Shown here: positions 1 through 8,182 of the stretch, piece by piece
Layout: the number at the start of each line of letters is the position of its first letter
How positions within the stretch are numbered: position 1 is the stretch's first letter
From: an uncultured Oscillospiraceae bacterium
GTDB taxonomy: Bacteria; Bacillota; Clostridia; Oscillospirales; Oscillospiraceae
DNA: 51,750 bases
NCBI GenBank assembly: GCA_947625815.1
Contig: CANQPU010000015.1
Span: 1-51,750 of the forward strand
Direction of reading: 5' to 3'
The notes under the pieces: model-generated
Databases searched by the model: none
Told to the model about the DNA's origin: nothing
The model's input: the letters and a program-made list of their open reading frames with translations, nothing else
Position numbers and translations under genes: made by a program

Positions 1-17
1 AATTCGCAAGGTGCATC

Positions 18-45
18 CCGCCCGCCTTTCGGCCGGCGGATTTTT
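18..45 (+). terminator. GC hairpin with T-run at window edge
   Basis: CCGCC-C-GCC at 18-26 pairs with GGC-C-GGCGG at 31-39 around a TTTC loop, and TTTTT follows at 41-45. Read on the plus strand this is an intrinsic terminator for a gene left of the window. Read on the minus strand it lies just downstream of a strong -10 box and would be a leader hairpin. The sequence does not decide between these. Confidence 0.45.
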
Positions 46-74
46 AGAATACCACATCCGATCCCCCTTGTCAA
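46..74 (-). promoter_or_regulatory. Strong leftward promoter (proximal)
   Basis: On the minus strand a perfect TTGACA (plus 69-74) is followed after 17 bp by TATTCT (plus 46-51). An A7 tract lies immediately upstream of the -35 box. It fires out of the window to the left. Confidence 0.75.
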
Positions 75-138
75 CCCCTTTTTTTGAGTTTTCCAAGTTT
101 TTTTCGGATACGGCTCGCTGCTTCTCAACAGCTCGCTT

Positions 139-168
139 ACTATACACCCTCCCACCTCCCCCTGTCAA
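139..168 (-). promoter_or_regulatory. Strong leftward promoter (distal)
   Basis: Minus-strand TTGACA (plus 163-168), 18-bp spacer, TATAGT (plus 139-144), preceded by long A/T tracts like an UP element. It is in tandem with the promoter at 46-74. Confidence 0.7.
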
Positions 169-369
169 CACCTTTTTTCCCTTTTTTCATTAAAAATTTT
201 TTTCCGGGGGCCGCTACGCCCTCCTTTTATATTATATGTGACGCATACGGCTCGGCCGGCGGGGCGCTCCGGACCGCTTTTTCGCCAAAGTATCTCCTTC
301 TCGGCCGCGACAGCCCGTCAACGGGCGGGACCCCGGCTCCTGTCAAGCAAAATTTTCCTGTCCCGGATA

Positions 370-398
370 TTGATTTTTGTCGTTTACCGGCATATAAT
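370..398 (+). promoter_or_regulatory. Sigma-A promoter of aldo/keto reductase
   Basis: TTGATT at 370-375, a 17-bp spacer, and a perfect TATAAT at 393-398. The start codon at 449 is about 45 bp downstream of the expected transcription start. Confidence 0.8.
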
Positions 399-448
399 GT
401 AAATTAAACACAATCAAACGGTTTACGGGCCGGATCGGAGGGATGGGC

Positions 449-1294
449 ATGGGCTTTTTGACGCTTTCCGGCGGTATTCGTATGCCCCTTGTGGGGGTAG
501 GCACCTTCATGCTCTCGCCCGACGAGGCGCAGGCGTCGGTCCTCTCCGCCTTCGCGGCGGGGTGCCGGCTTGTGGACACCGCCAACGCCTACATGAACGA
601 AAAGGCGGTGGGCCGGGCCGTCCGGACCTCCGGCATCAACCGGGAGGAGATCTTCGTGGAGAGCAAGCTCTGGCCCTCCTTCTACGAACAGCCCGACGGC
701 GTGGAGCGCACCATGGCCCGGCTCGGCCTGGACTACCTGGACCTGCTCCTGCTCCACCACCCCGCCGGGAATTACCCGGCCGGCTACACCCAGCTGGAGG
801 CGGCCGTCAGGTCCGGCAGGGTCCGGGCGATCGGCCTCTCCAATTTTGACATCCCCGAGATCCGGGAGCTCCTGCGCCGGTGCCGGATCCGCCCCTCGGT
901 GATTCAGGCGGAGCTCCACCCCTACTGTCAGCGGTGGGAGCTGGCGGACTTTCTCCGGAGCGAGGGCATCGTCCTTCAGGCCTGGTATCCGCTGGGTCAC
1001 GGCGACCCCGGGCTCCTTTCGGAGCCTGTGTTCCGTGAGCTGGCGGCGAAATACGGCAAGACCCCGGCGCAGATCATCTTGCGCTGGCATGTGGACGCCG
1101 GCCACGCTCTGGTGGCGGGCTCCCGGGACCCCGTCCACCTCCGGGAGGACCAGAACATCTTCGATTTCACCCTGTCCCGCCCGGACATGGCCGAGATCAG
1201 GAAGCTCGACCGGGGCCGCTCCTACTTCAACACCACCCGGTCCATGCTCAACAGCTACGCCGCCTTTGTCCCCCCGGTCAGCGAGCAGAAATAA
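449..1294 (+). CDS. Aldo/keto reductase
   Basis: NAD(P)H-dependent oxidoreductase of the AKR superfamily (TIM barrel), cytoplasmic; substrate unknown. The catalytic tetrad is visible: Asp43 (VDTANAY), Tyr48, Lys73 (VESKLWP) and His103 (LLLLHHPAG). The C-terminal cofactor-loop region AGSRDPVHLRED also fits the family. The 281-residue length is normal for AKR. The ATG at 449 is preferred over the ATG at 443 because GGAGGG at 437-442 is 6 bp upstream of 449 but touches 443. It appears monocistronic, with its own promoter and a terminator at 1366. Divergent members of this family are often annotated as 2,5-diketo-D-gluconate reductase, but substrate cannot be read from sequence. Confidence 0.93.
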   Translation: MGFLTLSGGIRMPLVGVGTFMLSPDEAQASVLSAFAAGCRLVDTANAYMNEKAVGRAVRTSGINREEIFVESKLWPSFYEQPDGVERTMARLGLDYLDLLLLHHPAGNYPAGYTQLEAAVRSGRVRAIGLSNFDIPEIRELLRRCRIRPSVIQAELHPYCQRWELADFLRSEGIVLQAWYPLGHGDPGLLSEPVFRELAAKYGKTPAQIILRWHVDAGHALVAGSRDPVHLREDQNIFDFTLSRPDMAEIRKLDRGRSYFNTTRSMLNSYAAFVPPVSEQK

Positions 1295-1365
1295 AGCGGT
1301 CCCCCGCTCCGTTTGTCGGCGCGGGGGATCCGATTTTCCGTATCCAGCCTTCCCCGGATACAAGG

Positions 1366-1395
1366 ATACCCCCGCCTTTCGGCGGGGGTATTTTT
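1366..1395 (+). terminator. Intrinsic terminator after aldo/keto reductase
   Basis: A perfect 11-bp stem (1366-1376 with 1381-1391), TTTC loop, and a T-run to 1395. It lies between two convergent genes. On the minus side no T-run follows the stem, so it mainly serves the plus-strand gene. A second GC hairpin near 1304-1328 precedes it. Confidence 0.85.
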
Positions 1396-1408
1396 GTCAA
1401 ACTGGTCA

Positions 1409-2950
1409 TTATTTCGCGTATTCCACAGCCTTTGTCTCCCGGAAAAGGTTGACCTTGATCTGACCGGGGTACTCCAGCTCCTGCTCGATCTTGCGGGCGA
1501 TGTCCCGGGCCAGCAGCACCATTTCGTCCTCGGAGACCTCCTCGGGCTTGACCATGATGCGGATCTCCCGGCCGGCCTGGATGGCGTAGCTGGTCTCGAC
1601 GCCCTTAAAGGAGGAGGTGAGCTCCTCCAGCTTCTCGAGACGCTTGATGTAGCTTTCGATGTTCTCCCGTCTGGCTCCGGGGCGCGCGGCGGAGATGGTG
1701 TCCGCGGCCTGGACGAGGCAGGCGATGACGGTATGGGGCTCCACATCGCCGTGATGCGCCTCGATGGCGTGGACGACCTCCTCGCTCTCCCGGTAACGGC
1801 GGGCCAGCTCCACGCCAAGCTGGACGTGGCTGCCCTCCATCTCGTGATCCACGGATTTGCCCAGATCGTGAAGCAGTCCCGCCCTCTTGGCCGTGGCCAC
1901 ATCCACGCCCAGCTCGGAGGCCAAAAGCCCCGCGATGTAGGCGACCTCCTTGGAATGGTTGAGGACGTTCTGGCCGTAGCTGGTCCGGTACTTCTGGCGG
2001 CCCAGGAGCTTGATGAGCTCCGGGTGGAGGCCGCGGACGCCCGTCTCAAAGACGGCGCGCTCGCCCTCGGCCTTGATGGTGGCGTCCACCTCGCGGCGGG
2101 CCTTTTCCACCATCTCCTCGATGCGGGTGGGATGGATGCGGCCGTCCTGGATGAGCTTCTCAAGGGCGAGCCGGGCGATCTCACGCCGGACCGGGTCGAA
2201 GCTGGAGACGGTAATGGCCTCCGGTGTGTCGTCGATGATGAGATCGACGCCGGTAAGGTTCTCGATGGAGCGGATGTTGCGGCCCTCCCGGCCGATGATG
2301 CGGCCCTTCATCTCGTCATTGGGCAGGGGGACCACACTGACGGTTGCTTCAGCCACATGGTCGGCGGCGCAGCGCTGGATGGCGAGAGTGATGATCTCCC
2401 GGGCCTTTTCGTCGGCCTCCTCCTTGTAGTGCGCCTCGATCTCCTTGACTTTCATGGCGGCCTCGTGGGTGCACTCGGTCTCCACGTTCTTTATAAGGTA
2501 TGCCTTTGCCTCCTCCACGGTGTAGCCGGAGATCTTCTCCAGCATCTCCAGCTGACCGCGCTTGACGAGGGCGACCTCCTCCCTGGCGGCGTCCAGATCC
2601 GCCAGCTTTTTCTGGATCTGTTCGCTCTTCTTCTCAACGGCCTCGGTCTTCTTGTCCAGGGTCTCCTCCTTCTGCTGAAGGCGGCGCTCCTGTTTGGAAA
2701 GCTCCGCGCGGCGCTCCTTGACCTCGCGCTCATACTCGGTGCGATCCCGGTGGATCTCCTCCTTGGCCTCGAGCATGGCCTCGCGTTTCTTGCTCTCAGC
2801 GGCCTTGATGGCCTCATTTTTGATCCGCAACGCCTCTGCCTCGGCATCGGCTATGGTCTTCGCGTCCCGTTTGCGCCTGATGACGTTCAGCAAAAGCATG
2901 ACGATCACACCCGCGGCAAACGCGGCCACTGCGGTTATTGCGTATAGCAT
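1409..2950 (-). CDS. rny: Ribonuclease Y
   Basis: Membrane-anchored endoribonuclease that initiates mRNA turnover in Firmicutes. Of 513 residues, the order is: one N-terminal membrane helix ([20 protein letters not shown]), a long charged coiled coil (about 30-190), a KH RNA-binding domain with [13 protein letters not shown], and an HD phosphohydrolase domain with [10 protein letters not shown] as metal ligands. The length matches B. subtilis Rny (about 520). I place the start at 2950 (MLYAIT), since the 15 residues upstream in frame precede the membrane anchor and overlap the ribosome binding site GGAGGTG. That SD-to-ATG spacing of about 12 is slightly long. The usual neighbours ymdB or recA are not adjacent here. 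Confidence 0.97.
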   Translation of the reverse strand: MLYAITAVAAFAAGVIVMLLLNVIRRKRDAKTIADAEAEALRIKNEAIKAAESKKREAMLEAKEEIHRDRTEYEREVKERRAELSKQERRLQQKEETLDKKTEAVEKKSEQIQKKLADLDAAREEVALVKRGQLEMLEKISGYTVEEAKAYLIKNVETECTHEAAMKVKEIEAHYKEEADEKAREIITLAIQRCAADHVAEATVSVVPLPNDEMKGRIIGREGRNIRSIENLTGVDLIIDDTPEAITVSSFDPVRREIARLALEKLIQDGRIHPTRIEEMVEKARREVDATIKAEGERAVFETGVRGLHPELIKLLGRQKYRTSYGQNVLNHSKEVAYIAGLLASELGVDVATAKRAGLLHDLGKSVDHEMEGSHVQLGVELARRYRESEEVVHAIEAHHGDVEPHTVIACLVQAADTISAARPGARRENIESYIKRLEKLEELTSSFKGVETSYAIQAGREIRIMVKPEEVSEDEMVLLARDIARKIEQELEYPGQIKVNLFRETKAVEYAK

Positions 2951-3051
2951 GTTGAGTGGATACACCTCCCTTTCTGAAGTTTTGCTTATGATCATGAACC
3001 TTGATACGATTCCGAAATGCCCCTATATATTTCGAAAAAATACCACCCTTT

Positions 3052-3080
3052 ATTTTACCCCCACATTTTCACAATGTCAA
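3052..3080 (-). promoter_or_regulatory. Promoter of rny
   Basis: Minus strand TTGACA (plus 3075-3080), 17-bp spacer, TAAAAT (plus 3052-3057). The predicted leader to the start at 2950 is about 95 nt. Confidence 0.8.
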
Positions 3081-3124
3081 GCTGTTTTGCTATGCATTTT
3101 GACGGTCCCCCGCCCGCCGGCATA

Positions 3125-3153
3125 TTGAATTTTTCTTCCCGATGGGATATAAT
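3125..3153 (+). promoter_or_regulatory. Promoter of the 3188-7423 operon
   Basis: TTGAAT at 3125-3130, 17-bp spacer, perfect TATAAT at 3148-3153. It is divergent from the rny promoter. Confidence 0.8.
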
Positions 3154-3187
3154 CTCACCAGAACCCGTTAAAAGGAGCTGACGGAAC

Positions 3188-5071
3188 GTGTGGATCTCCC
3201 TATTCTCCGTGCTGGGCCTGACCTTCATCGTCTTTGCCCTGTGCCGGCGCTTTGAGCAGACGGCGCTGTCCGTCATCCCCATGGCCCTGTGCGGGGTCGG
3301 CCTGGTCCTCTATCTCCTGGGCTTTGTCCATGCCCTCTCCGCCATTGACTGGATCCTCATGGGCCTTGGCCTTGCCTGCCTCATCTGGGCGGTCCTGGAT
3401 CTGCGCCGGGGCGGCCGGGGGGAGCTGGTCCGGGAGCTCCGCCGGCAGGCGGGGGATCTCCGGCTCTGGGTGGGGCTGGCGGCCGTCGCCCTCATCGTCG
3501 TTTTGCTGCGGGACGCCCGGATCCTGGAGTGGGACGGATATAATTTCTGGGGCCCCAGCACAAAGGCCCTTTATTTCCGGGACGGGTACGCCGCGCGTCA
3601 CAGCAACCCCGCCTCCGGCTACGGCACCTACACCCCCATGGGACAGCTTTTGTGGTGGTGGGGCGTCCACCTCACCGGCGGCTGGCGGGAGAGCGCCATC
3701 TTCCAGGTCTACTACACCTTCGGCGCCCTGCTCCTGCTGTCCTCCGTCCGGCACATGCCCCGGCGGGGCGTTCTCCCCGATCTCTTTATCTGCGCGGCGG
3801 CGCTCCTCCTCCCGGGCGTGGCCGATACCGCCTGGTATCGCGCCCTGTGCGTCGATCCCTGGATGAGCTTCCTCTTCGGCGCGGCCCTGGTGGAGATCGC
3901 CTTCCCCGACCGGAAGCACCCGGGCTTTTGGCGGGCCCGGATCCTCCTCTATCTGCTCACCCTCACCCTGGTCAAATCCATCGGCCTTCTCTGGGCCCTT
4001 TTCGCCCTGCTCTTCCATCTCCTCTGGAACCGGGAGGCCCGTCCTTGGCGCTTTGCCCTCCTCTCCGCCGGGGCCTGCTGCGCCCTGTCGGCCAGCTGGA
4101 GCGTCTTTTGCCGGGTCATGGACCGCTCCACCTACCTCTCCGCCAGCTTCGTCAGCGAGGCCGCGGCGCGCCTTTCGGAGCTCCGGGCCGGGAATTTCCT
4201 CACCGCCGGCAACACCTGGGGATACATCACCTCCTACATCCGCGCCTTCTTCCTTGAGGCCCTCCACCGGGAGTTCACGCCGGCGCTGGACCTCTCCACC
4301 GCCCTCTTCCTGGCGTGTCTCATCCTCTTCGCCCTCCTCCTGCGCCGGCGCGGGGCCGTGGAAAAGGGCCAGCTCCGCCGGCTCCTTCTCTTCATGGGCG
4401 CGGCGCTCCTCACCATTTACCTCATCGTGGCCGCGGGCCAGATGACCATGTTTTACAGCGAGACTCAATACCTGGAGCCCCTGCGCGCCGTGACCCTCAT
4501 GTCCCGTTACGCCAGCCCCGCCCAGGTGGGGCTGATGATGCTTCTCTTCGCCCTCAGCGGGCGGGAGCCGGACGCCGGATCCCGGGGCGGGTCCCGGGCG
4601 TTTACGGCCGCCGTGCTCGCCGGCTGCTTCATCCTCTCCGCCGGCGCGTATACCCAGATGTGGCGGCGCTTCGTCCGGGACGATCTTGACCCGCAGCGGG
4701 AGGAGACGCGATCGCGCTGGGTCAACCAGTACCGGGACTTTCTGGACCGGATCGGGACCGTGCCTTATAAGGAGGCGGACGCGGCCGTACTGCTGGCCGT
4801 CTGGAAAACGGAGATGAACCCCGTCATCGTGAACGAGGCCTCCCCCGTGGCCGTGGACACGGTGTATCTCTCCGGCGCCCCCGCCGCCGATACGGACGCC
4901 ATCCTCGGCGCCGTCTCCCGCCGGGGCAACCGGTTCTTCTACGCCGCCGACTGTCCGGAGGAGACGGCGGACGCCCTCTCGGCCCACACGGAGGGCGGGG
5001 CCTTCCGCGCCGGGACTCTCTATACCGTCACCACGGACGGCGGGACCTTCACCCTGCGTCCCGCGGCGTGA
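3188..5071 (+). CDS. Polytopic membrane protein, GT-C glycosyltransferase-like
   Basis: A 627-residue integral membrane protein with roughly ten or more hydrophobic segments and a soluble C-terminal tail of about 100 residues. After the third or fourth membrane segment comes an acidic loop, EWDGYNFWGPSTKALYF (around residues 114-130). Its position and Asp/Glu content resemble the catalytic first extracytoplasmic loop of GT-C (GT39/PMT/ArnT-like) glycosyltransferases. This is resemblance only; no named family was identified with certainty. The start is GTG at 3188, with GGAG at 3174-3177. It is first in an operon and its stop overlaps the upstream in-frame extension of the threonine/serine exporter gene. 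It could instead be a polymerase or flippase-like protein. Confidence 0.75.
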   Translation: MWISLFSVLGLTFIVFALCRRFEQTALSVIPMALCGVGLVLYLLGFVHALSAIDWILMGLGLACLIWAVLDLRRGGRGELVRELRRQAGDLRLWVGLAAVALIVVLLRDARILEWDGYNFWGPSTKALYFRDGYAARHSNPASGYGTYTPMGQLLWWWGVHLTGGWRESAIFQVYYTFGALLLLSSVRHMPRRGVLPDLFICAAALLLPGVADTAWYRALCVDPWMSFLFGAALVEIAFPDRKHPGFWRARILLYLLTLTLVKSIGLLWALFALLFHLLWNREARPWRFALLSAGACCALSASWSVFCRVMDRSTYLSASFVSEAAARLSELRAGNFLTAGNTWGYITSYIRAFFLEALHREFTPALDLSTALFLACLILFALLLRRRGAVEKGQLRRLLLFMGAALLTIYLIVAAGQMTMFYSETQYLEPLRAVTLMSRYASPAQVGLMMLLFALSGREPDAGSRGGSRAFTAAVLAGCFILSAGAYTQMWRRFVRDDLDPQREETRSRWVNQYRDFLDRIGTVPYKEADAAVLLAVWKTEMNPVIVNEASPVAVDTVYLSGAPAADTDAILGAVSRRGNRFFYAADCPEETADALSAHTEGGAFRAGTLYTVTTDGGTFTLRPAA

Positions 5072-5103
5072 CGCGCTCAATTCAGGAACAGGAGGCGATA
5101 GCC

Positions 5104-5886
5104 TTGGAATATTCAACAGACGAGGTGCTCGAGGTCGCCTTTGACGCCGGTTATATCCTTCTGGAGAGCGGCGCGGAGATCTTCCGGGTGGAGGAGACCA
5201 TGCAGCGCATCTCCCGGTATTTCGGCGTGGACGACGCCCACAAGGACTTTTTCGTGCTGGCGAACGGTCTTTTTGCCACGGGCATCACGGACCGGGGCCA
5301 CTTCGCCCGGGTCCGGCAGAGCCGGGTGCAGGGGGCGCGTCTTTCCCGGGTCGTGGCCATCAACCAGCTCTCCCGCCGGATCGAGCAGGGGCAATATACC
5401 CTCCCGGAGGTGAAGCGGGAGCTGGAGCGCATCCGCTCCATCCCCGAGCCGCCGGCCCTTCTCCAGATCCTTGCCGCGGGCTTCGGCTCCGGGGCCTTCT
5501 GTCTCATGTTCGGCGGCGGCTGGACGGACGCCGCGGCCTCCTTCCTCGCCGGGCTCCTGCTCTACGTTTTCGTGGTGTTCGTCAGCGCCCCGCACATGTC
5601 CAAGATCTCCGGCAATCTCCTGGGCGGGGCCATTGTGACCCTGGCCTCCGTGGCGCTGTGGAGCGCCGGGATAGGCCGGTCCATGAGCCATATCATCATC
5701 GGCGGCATCATCCCGCTGGTGCCGGGCCTGGCCTTCACCAACGGGATCCGGGACATCGCCGACGGGGACTATATCTCCGGCGCGGTGCGGCTTCTGGACG
5801 CGCTCCTCGTCTTTCTGTGCATCGCCGTGGGCGTGGGGGCCGTGTTCACCGTCTACCGCCACATAACGGGAGGTGTGCCGCTGTGA
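5104..5886 (+). CDS. Threonine/serine exporter ThrE family, large (YjjP/DUF1212-like) subunit
   Basis: About 260 residues. The N-terminal soluble half (FDAGYILLESGAEIFRVEET, with later FVLANGLFATG) is the conserved YjjP/ThrE head. It is followed by about five membrane helices including GGIIPLVPGLAFTNGIRD, a signature of the family. ThrE proteins export threonine and serine; in the split form YjjP pairs with YjjB, which is exactly the next gene. I choose the TTG at 5104, because GGAGG at 5091-5095 lies 8 bp upstream; the in-frame GTG at 5068 has no such site and overlaps the upstream gene. Two-component ThrE is sometimes assigned to succinate export, so the substrate is an inference. Confidence 0.9.
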   Translation: MEYSTDEVLEVAFDAGYILLESGAEIFRVEETMQRISRYFGVDDAHKDFFVLANGLFATGITDRGHFARVRQSRVQGARLSRVVAINQLSRRIEQGQYTLPEVKRELERIRSIPEPPALLQILAAGFGSGAFCLMFGGGWTDAAASFLAGLLLYVFVVFVSAPHMSKISGNLLGGAIVTLASVALWSAGIGRSMSHIIIGGIIPLVPGLAFTNGIRDIADGDYISGAVRLLDALLVFLCIAVGVGAVFTVYRHITGGVPL

Positions 5887-6317
5887 TGGTCCGCTTTCTG
5901 GCCGCCGCGGTGGGCACCGTGGCCTTCGCCCTCATCTTCGACGTGCCCTACCGCTACTATTTCCTCTGCGCCCTCATCGGCGGGGCGGGCTTCTGGGCCA
6001 CGGAGGCCCTGATGGGCCTGGGCCTGACCGCCACCGAGGCCACGTTTATCGCCACGCTCTTAGTGGCCCTGAGCTCCCGGATCTGCGCCGTCTGGCGGCG
6101 CTGTCCGGTCACGGTCTTCCTGGTCTCCGGCATCATCCCCCTGGTCCCCGGCGCCGGAGTCTACTGGACGGCCTACTACCTGGTCATGGGCGACACCTCC
6201 GAGGCGCTGACCCGGGGCTTCGCCGCCCTGCGCGCCGCCATTGCCATCGTCCTGGGCATCGTCCTGGTGCTGGAGATCCCCAACAGGCTCTTCCATTGGA
6301 GCCGTAAAAGACCGTAA
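5886..6317 (+). CDS. Threonine/serine exporter small subunit (YjjB/DUF3815-like)
   Basis: 143 residues and about four membrane helices. It carries the family motif VSGIIPLVPGAGVYWTAYYL, which mirrors the GGIIPLVPG motif of the larger subunit. The start overlaps the preceding stop (TGATG at 5884-5888), so the two subunits are translationally coupled and expected to form one exporter. GGGAGG at 5868-5873 serves as a somewhat distant ribosome binding site. The length is typical for the small subunit. Confidence 0.9.
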   Translation: MVRFLAAAVGTVAFALIFDVPYRYYFLCALIGGAGFWATEALMGLGLTATEATFIATLLVALSSRICAVWRRCPVTVFLVSGIIPLVPGAGVYWTAYYLVMGDTSEALTRGFAALRAAIAIVLGIVLVLEIPNRLFHWSRKRP

Positions 6318-6331
6318 GGAGGGCAACAAAC

Positions 6332-7423
6332 ATGCTGATGGCGCTTCCCCTCGTCGGATTGATCCTCGTCCTGTGCGGCGCCTGGTATCTGGTAGCCCGG
6401 ATCCTGCGCTTTTCCTTCCTGACCCGGCTGAATGAGACCCGTCCGGGCCTTGCGCTGCTGGCCGCCGTGGGCTGTCTCGTCCCCGCGGCGCTCTTCTACC
6501 TCATCAACGTGGAGACCTTCGTCGTGGTCTTTTTGCATCTGGTGATCTTCTTCCTCCTCTGCGACGGCGTGGGCGCCCTCGTCAACCGGCTCCGCCGGAA
6601 AAAGCCCGCGCGGTACACGGCCGGATACGTGGCCGTCGCCCTCACGGTCCTCGTCCTGGGCGCGGGCTGGTTCTTCGCCCACCACATCTATGAGACGGAC
6701 TACACGTTCAAAACCGACAAATCCCTGCCGGACGGCGGCCTGCGGGTGGTGGCGATCTCGGACTCCCATCTGGGCCTCACGCTGGACGGTCAGGATTTCG
6801 CCAAGCTCTGTGACCGGGTCAACGCCCACAGCCCGGACGCGGTGGTCCTCGTCGGCGACTTCGTGGACGACGACACAAAAAAGGCCGACATGCTCCGCGC
6901 CGCCCGGGCCCTCGGCGAGCTTGAGACCACCTGCGGCGTCTATTTCGTCTACGGCAACCATGACAACGGCTATTTCAACTACCGGGATTTCAGCCCCGAC
7001 GAGCTCCGCGACGCCCTCACGTCCAACGGCGTCACGATCCTGGAGGACCGGCGCGTCCTCCTGGGCGGCTCTGTATGGCTCGTGGGCCGTCAGGACCGTT
7101 CCGTGCCGGACCGGGCGGAGGCGGCGGACCTCACCGCCGGTCTCGACGGGTCCGACTACGTCATCCTTCTGGACCACCAGCCCAACGATTACGACAGCGA
7201 GGCCCTCTGCGGCGCCGACCTGGTCCTCTCCGGCCACACCCACGGCGGCCACATCTTCCCCCTGGGTCCGCTCAGCCGGGTCTTTGGCATCAACGACAAC
7301 GTCTACGGCGTTCAGGAGCGGGGCGATACGGTCTTTCTCGTCACCTCCGGCGTCTCCGGCTGGGCCGTCCCCTTCAAGACCTGCGCCGTCTCGGAGTTCG
7401 CCGTCATCGACATCACTCACTAA
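6332..7423 (+). CDS. Membrane-anchored metallophosphoesterase (YkuE/YaeI type)
   Basis: 363 residues. Three to four N-terminal membrane helices (to about 117) are followed by a calcineurin-like phosphoesterase domain. All metal-site motifs are present: Asp144-x-His146 (ISDSHLG), Asp176 (VGDFVDD), Asn209-His210 (YGNHDNG), His282 (LDHQP) and His302/His304 (SGHTHGG). Relatives of this arrangement in B. subtilis (YkuE) and E. coli (YaeI) act on lipid-linked phosphates or pyrophosphates. The exact substrate here is unknown. A good ribosome binding site, AAGGAGGG, precedes the ATG, 14 bp after the exporter gene, so it is last in the operon. Confidence 0.9.
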   Translation: MLMALPLVGLILVLCGAWYLVARILRFSFLTRLNETRPGLALLAAVGCLVPAALFYLINVETFVVVFLHLVIFFLLCDGVGALVNRLRRKKPARYTAGYVAVALTVLVLGAGWFFAHHIYETDYTFKTDKSLPDGGLRVVAISDSHLGLTLDGQDFAKLCDRVNAHSPDAVVLVGDFVDDDTKKADMLRAARALGELETTCGVYFVYGNHDNGYFNYRDFSPDELRDALTSNGVTILEDRRVLLGGSVWLVGRQDRSVPDRAEAADLTAGLDGSDYVILLDHQPNDYDSEALCGADLVLSGHTHGGHIFPLGPLSRVFGINDNVYGVQERGDTVFLVTSGVSGWAVPFKTCAVSEFAVIDITH

Positions 7424-7425
7424 AA

Positions 7426-7455
7426 TTCTCCCCCGGGCATACGCCCGGGGGAGAA
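7426..7455 (-). terminator. Perfect hairpin between convergent genes
   Basis: A 13-bp perfect stem (7426-7438 with 7443-7455) and ATAC loop. On the minus strand it is followed by TTTTA, so it best serves hpf. On the plus strand there is no immediate T-run, although the stem may still stop the metallophosphoesterase transcript. Confidence 0.7.
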
Positions 7456-7508
7456 CATTACGGTATACGGTATATTTTTATATGTGACAGGGCGGCCGCC
7501 CTCAGGGC

Positions 7509-8048
7509 TCAGTCGCTTTCGATCAGGCCGTAACCGCCGCTCCTGCGTTTATAGACCACGGCGAAGCGCCCCTCGTCATCCTGATTCTTGAAGACGAAAA
7601 ACTCATGCTCCAGAAGGTTCATTTGCAGGATGGCCTCCTCCACGGTCATGGGCTTGATGGAGAAGCGCTTGGTGCGGATGACCCTGAAGTCGTCGCTTTC
7701 CTCTTCCTCCTCCGGGGCGATCACGGAGGGCTTGATCTCCCGCTCAAAGGCGCCGTCGCGGAGCTTCTTCTCCAGACGCGTCTTGTTTTTGCGGATCTGC
7801 CGCTCGATGGAAGCGGCGGCCGAATCAATCGAGGCATACATATCCCCCGTGGTCTCGGTGACTCTGTAGATCATGCCGCCGGCCCGGATGGTGGCCTCCA
7901 CAATGAAACGCCCGCGTTCCATGGAGAACGTCACTGCGGCGTCCGCCTCGCTTTTGAAAAACCGGTCCAGCTTCCCCAGCTTTTTCTCGGCGTACGCCCG
8001 CACGTCCTCGGAGACCTGCAGCTTCTTCTCTGTGAACGTAAACCTCAT
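7509..8048 (-). CDS. hpf: Ribosome hibernation promoting factor, long form
   Basis: 179 residues. The N-terminal RaiA/HPF domain (MRFTFTEKKLQVSEDVRAYA..., about 1-100) sits in the ribosome decoding centre. A charged linker (EEEEESDDF) leads to the C-terminal dimerisation domain (KRFSIKPMTVEEAILQMNLL ... GGYGLIE), which in long HPF joins two 70S ribosomes into 100S particles. Length and architecture match Firmicute long HPF. The start at 8048 is set by AGGAG just upstream and by the conserved MRFTF start; the much longer open frame upstream is not coding. It is monocistronic with its own extended -10 promoter. Confidence 0.97.
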   Translation of the reverse strand: MRFTFTEKKLQVSEDVRAYAEKKLGKLDRFFKSEADAAVTFSMERGRFIVEATIRAGGMIYRVTETTGDMYASIDSAAASIERQIRKNKTRLEKKLRDGAFEREIKPSVIAPEEEEESDDFRVIRTKRFSIKPMTVEEAILQMNLLEHEFFVFKNQDDEGRFAVVYKRRSGGYGLIESD

Positions 8049-8099
8049 CGTCGTCACTCCTTTCTGTGTGCGGAGAGGGTCTCCCCCCTCCGTAAAGCC

Positions 8100-8128
8100 A
8101 TTATAACATATCCTGTGTGAAAAATGAA
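8100..8128 (-). promoter_or_regulatory. Promoter of hpf
   Basis: Minus strand TATAAT (plus 8100-8105) with an extended TG one base upstream, and a weak TTCATT (plus 8123-8128) at 17-bp spacing. Confidence 0.65.
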
Positions 8129-8182
8129 CAAAAATTTTGGAAAAATCATAAATATTTTCTGAAAGTTGCCCAAGGCGCGCCG

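Larger units (their letters stand above)
1..448. other. Gene-free left edge
   Basis: No convincing coding region is seen. The stretch holds a hairpin at the extreme edge, two tandem leftward promoters with A-rich upstream tracts (46-168), an unremarkable pyrimidine-rich middle, and the rightward promoter of the aldo/keto reductase. Short open frames here have no ribosome binding site and low-complexity Phe/Pro-rich translations. Confidence 0.7.

Noticed and set aside
1313-2947. 544-codon plus-strand open frame opposite rny
   Set aside because: Shadow of the RNase Y gene caused by GC-rich third positions; Leu/Gly-rich translation without recognisable domain.
3200-5116. 638-codon minus-strand frame opposite the GT-C-like gene
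   Set aside because: Low-complexity Glu/Gly/Arg/Pro translation typical of antisense GC-rich DNA; the opposite strand has a membrane protein with promoter and ribosome binding site.
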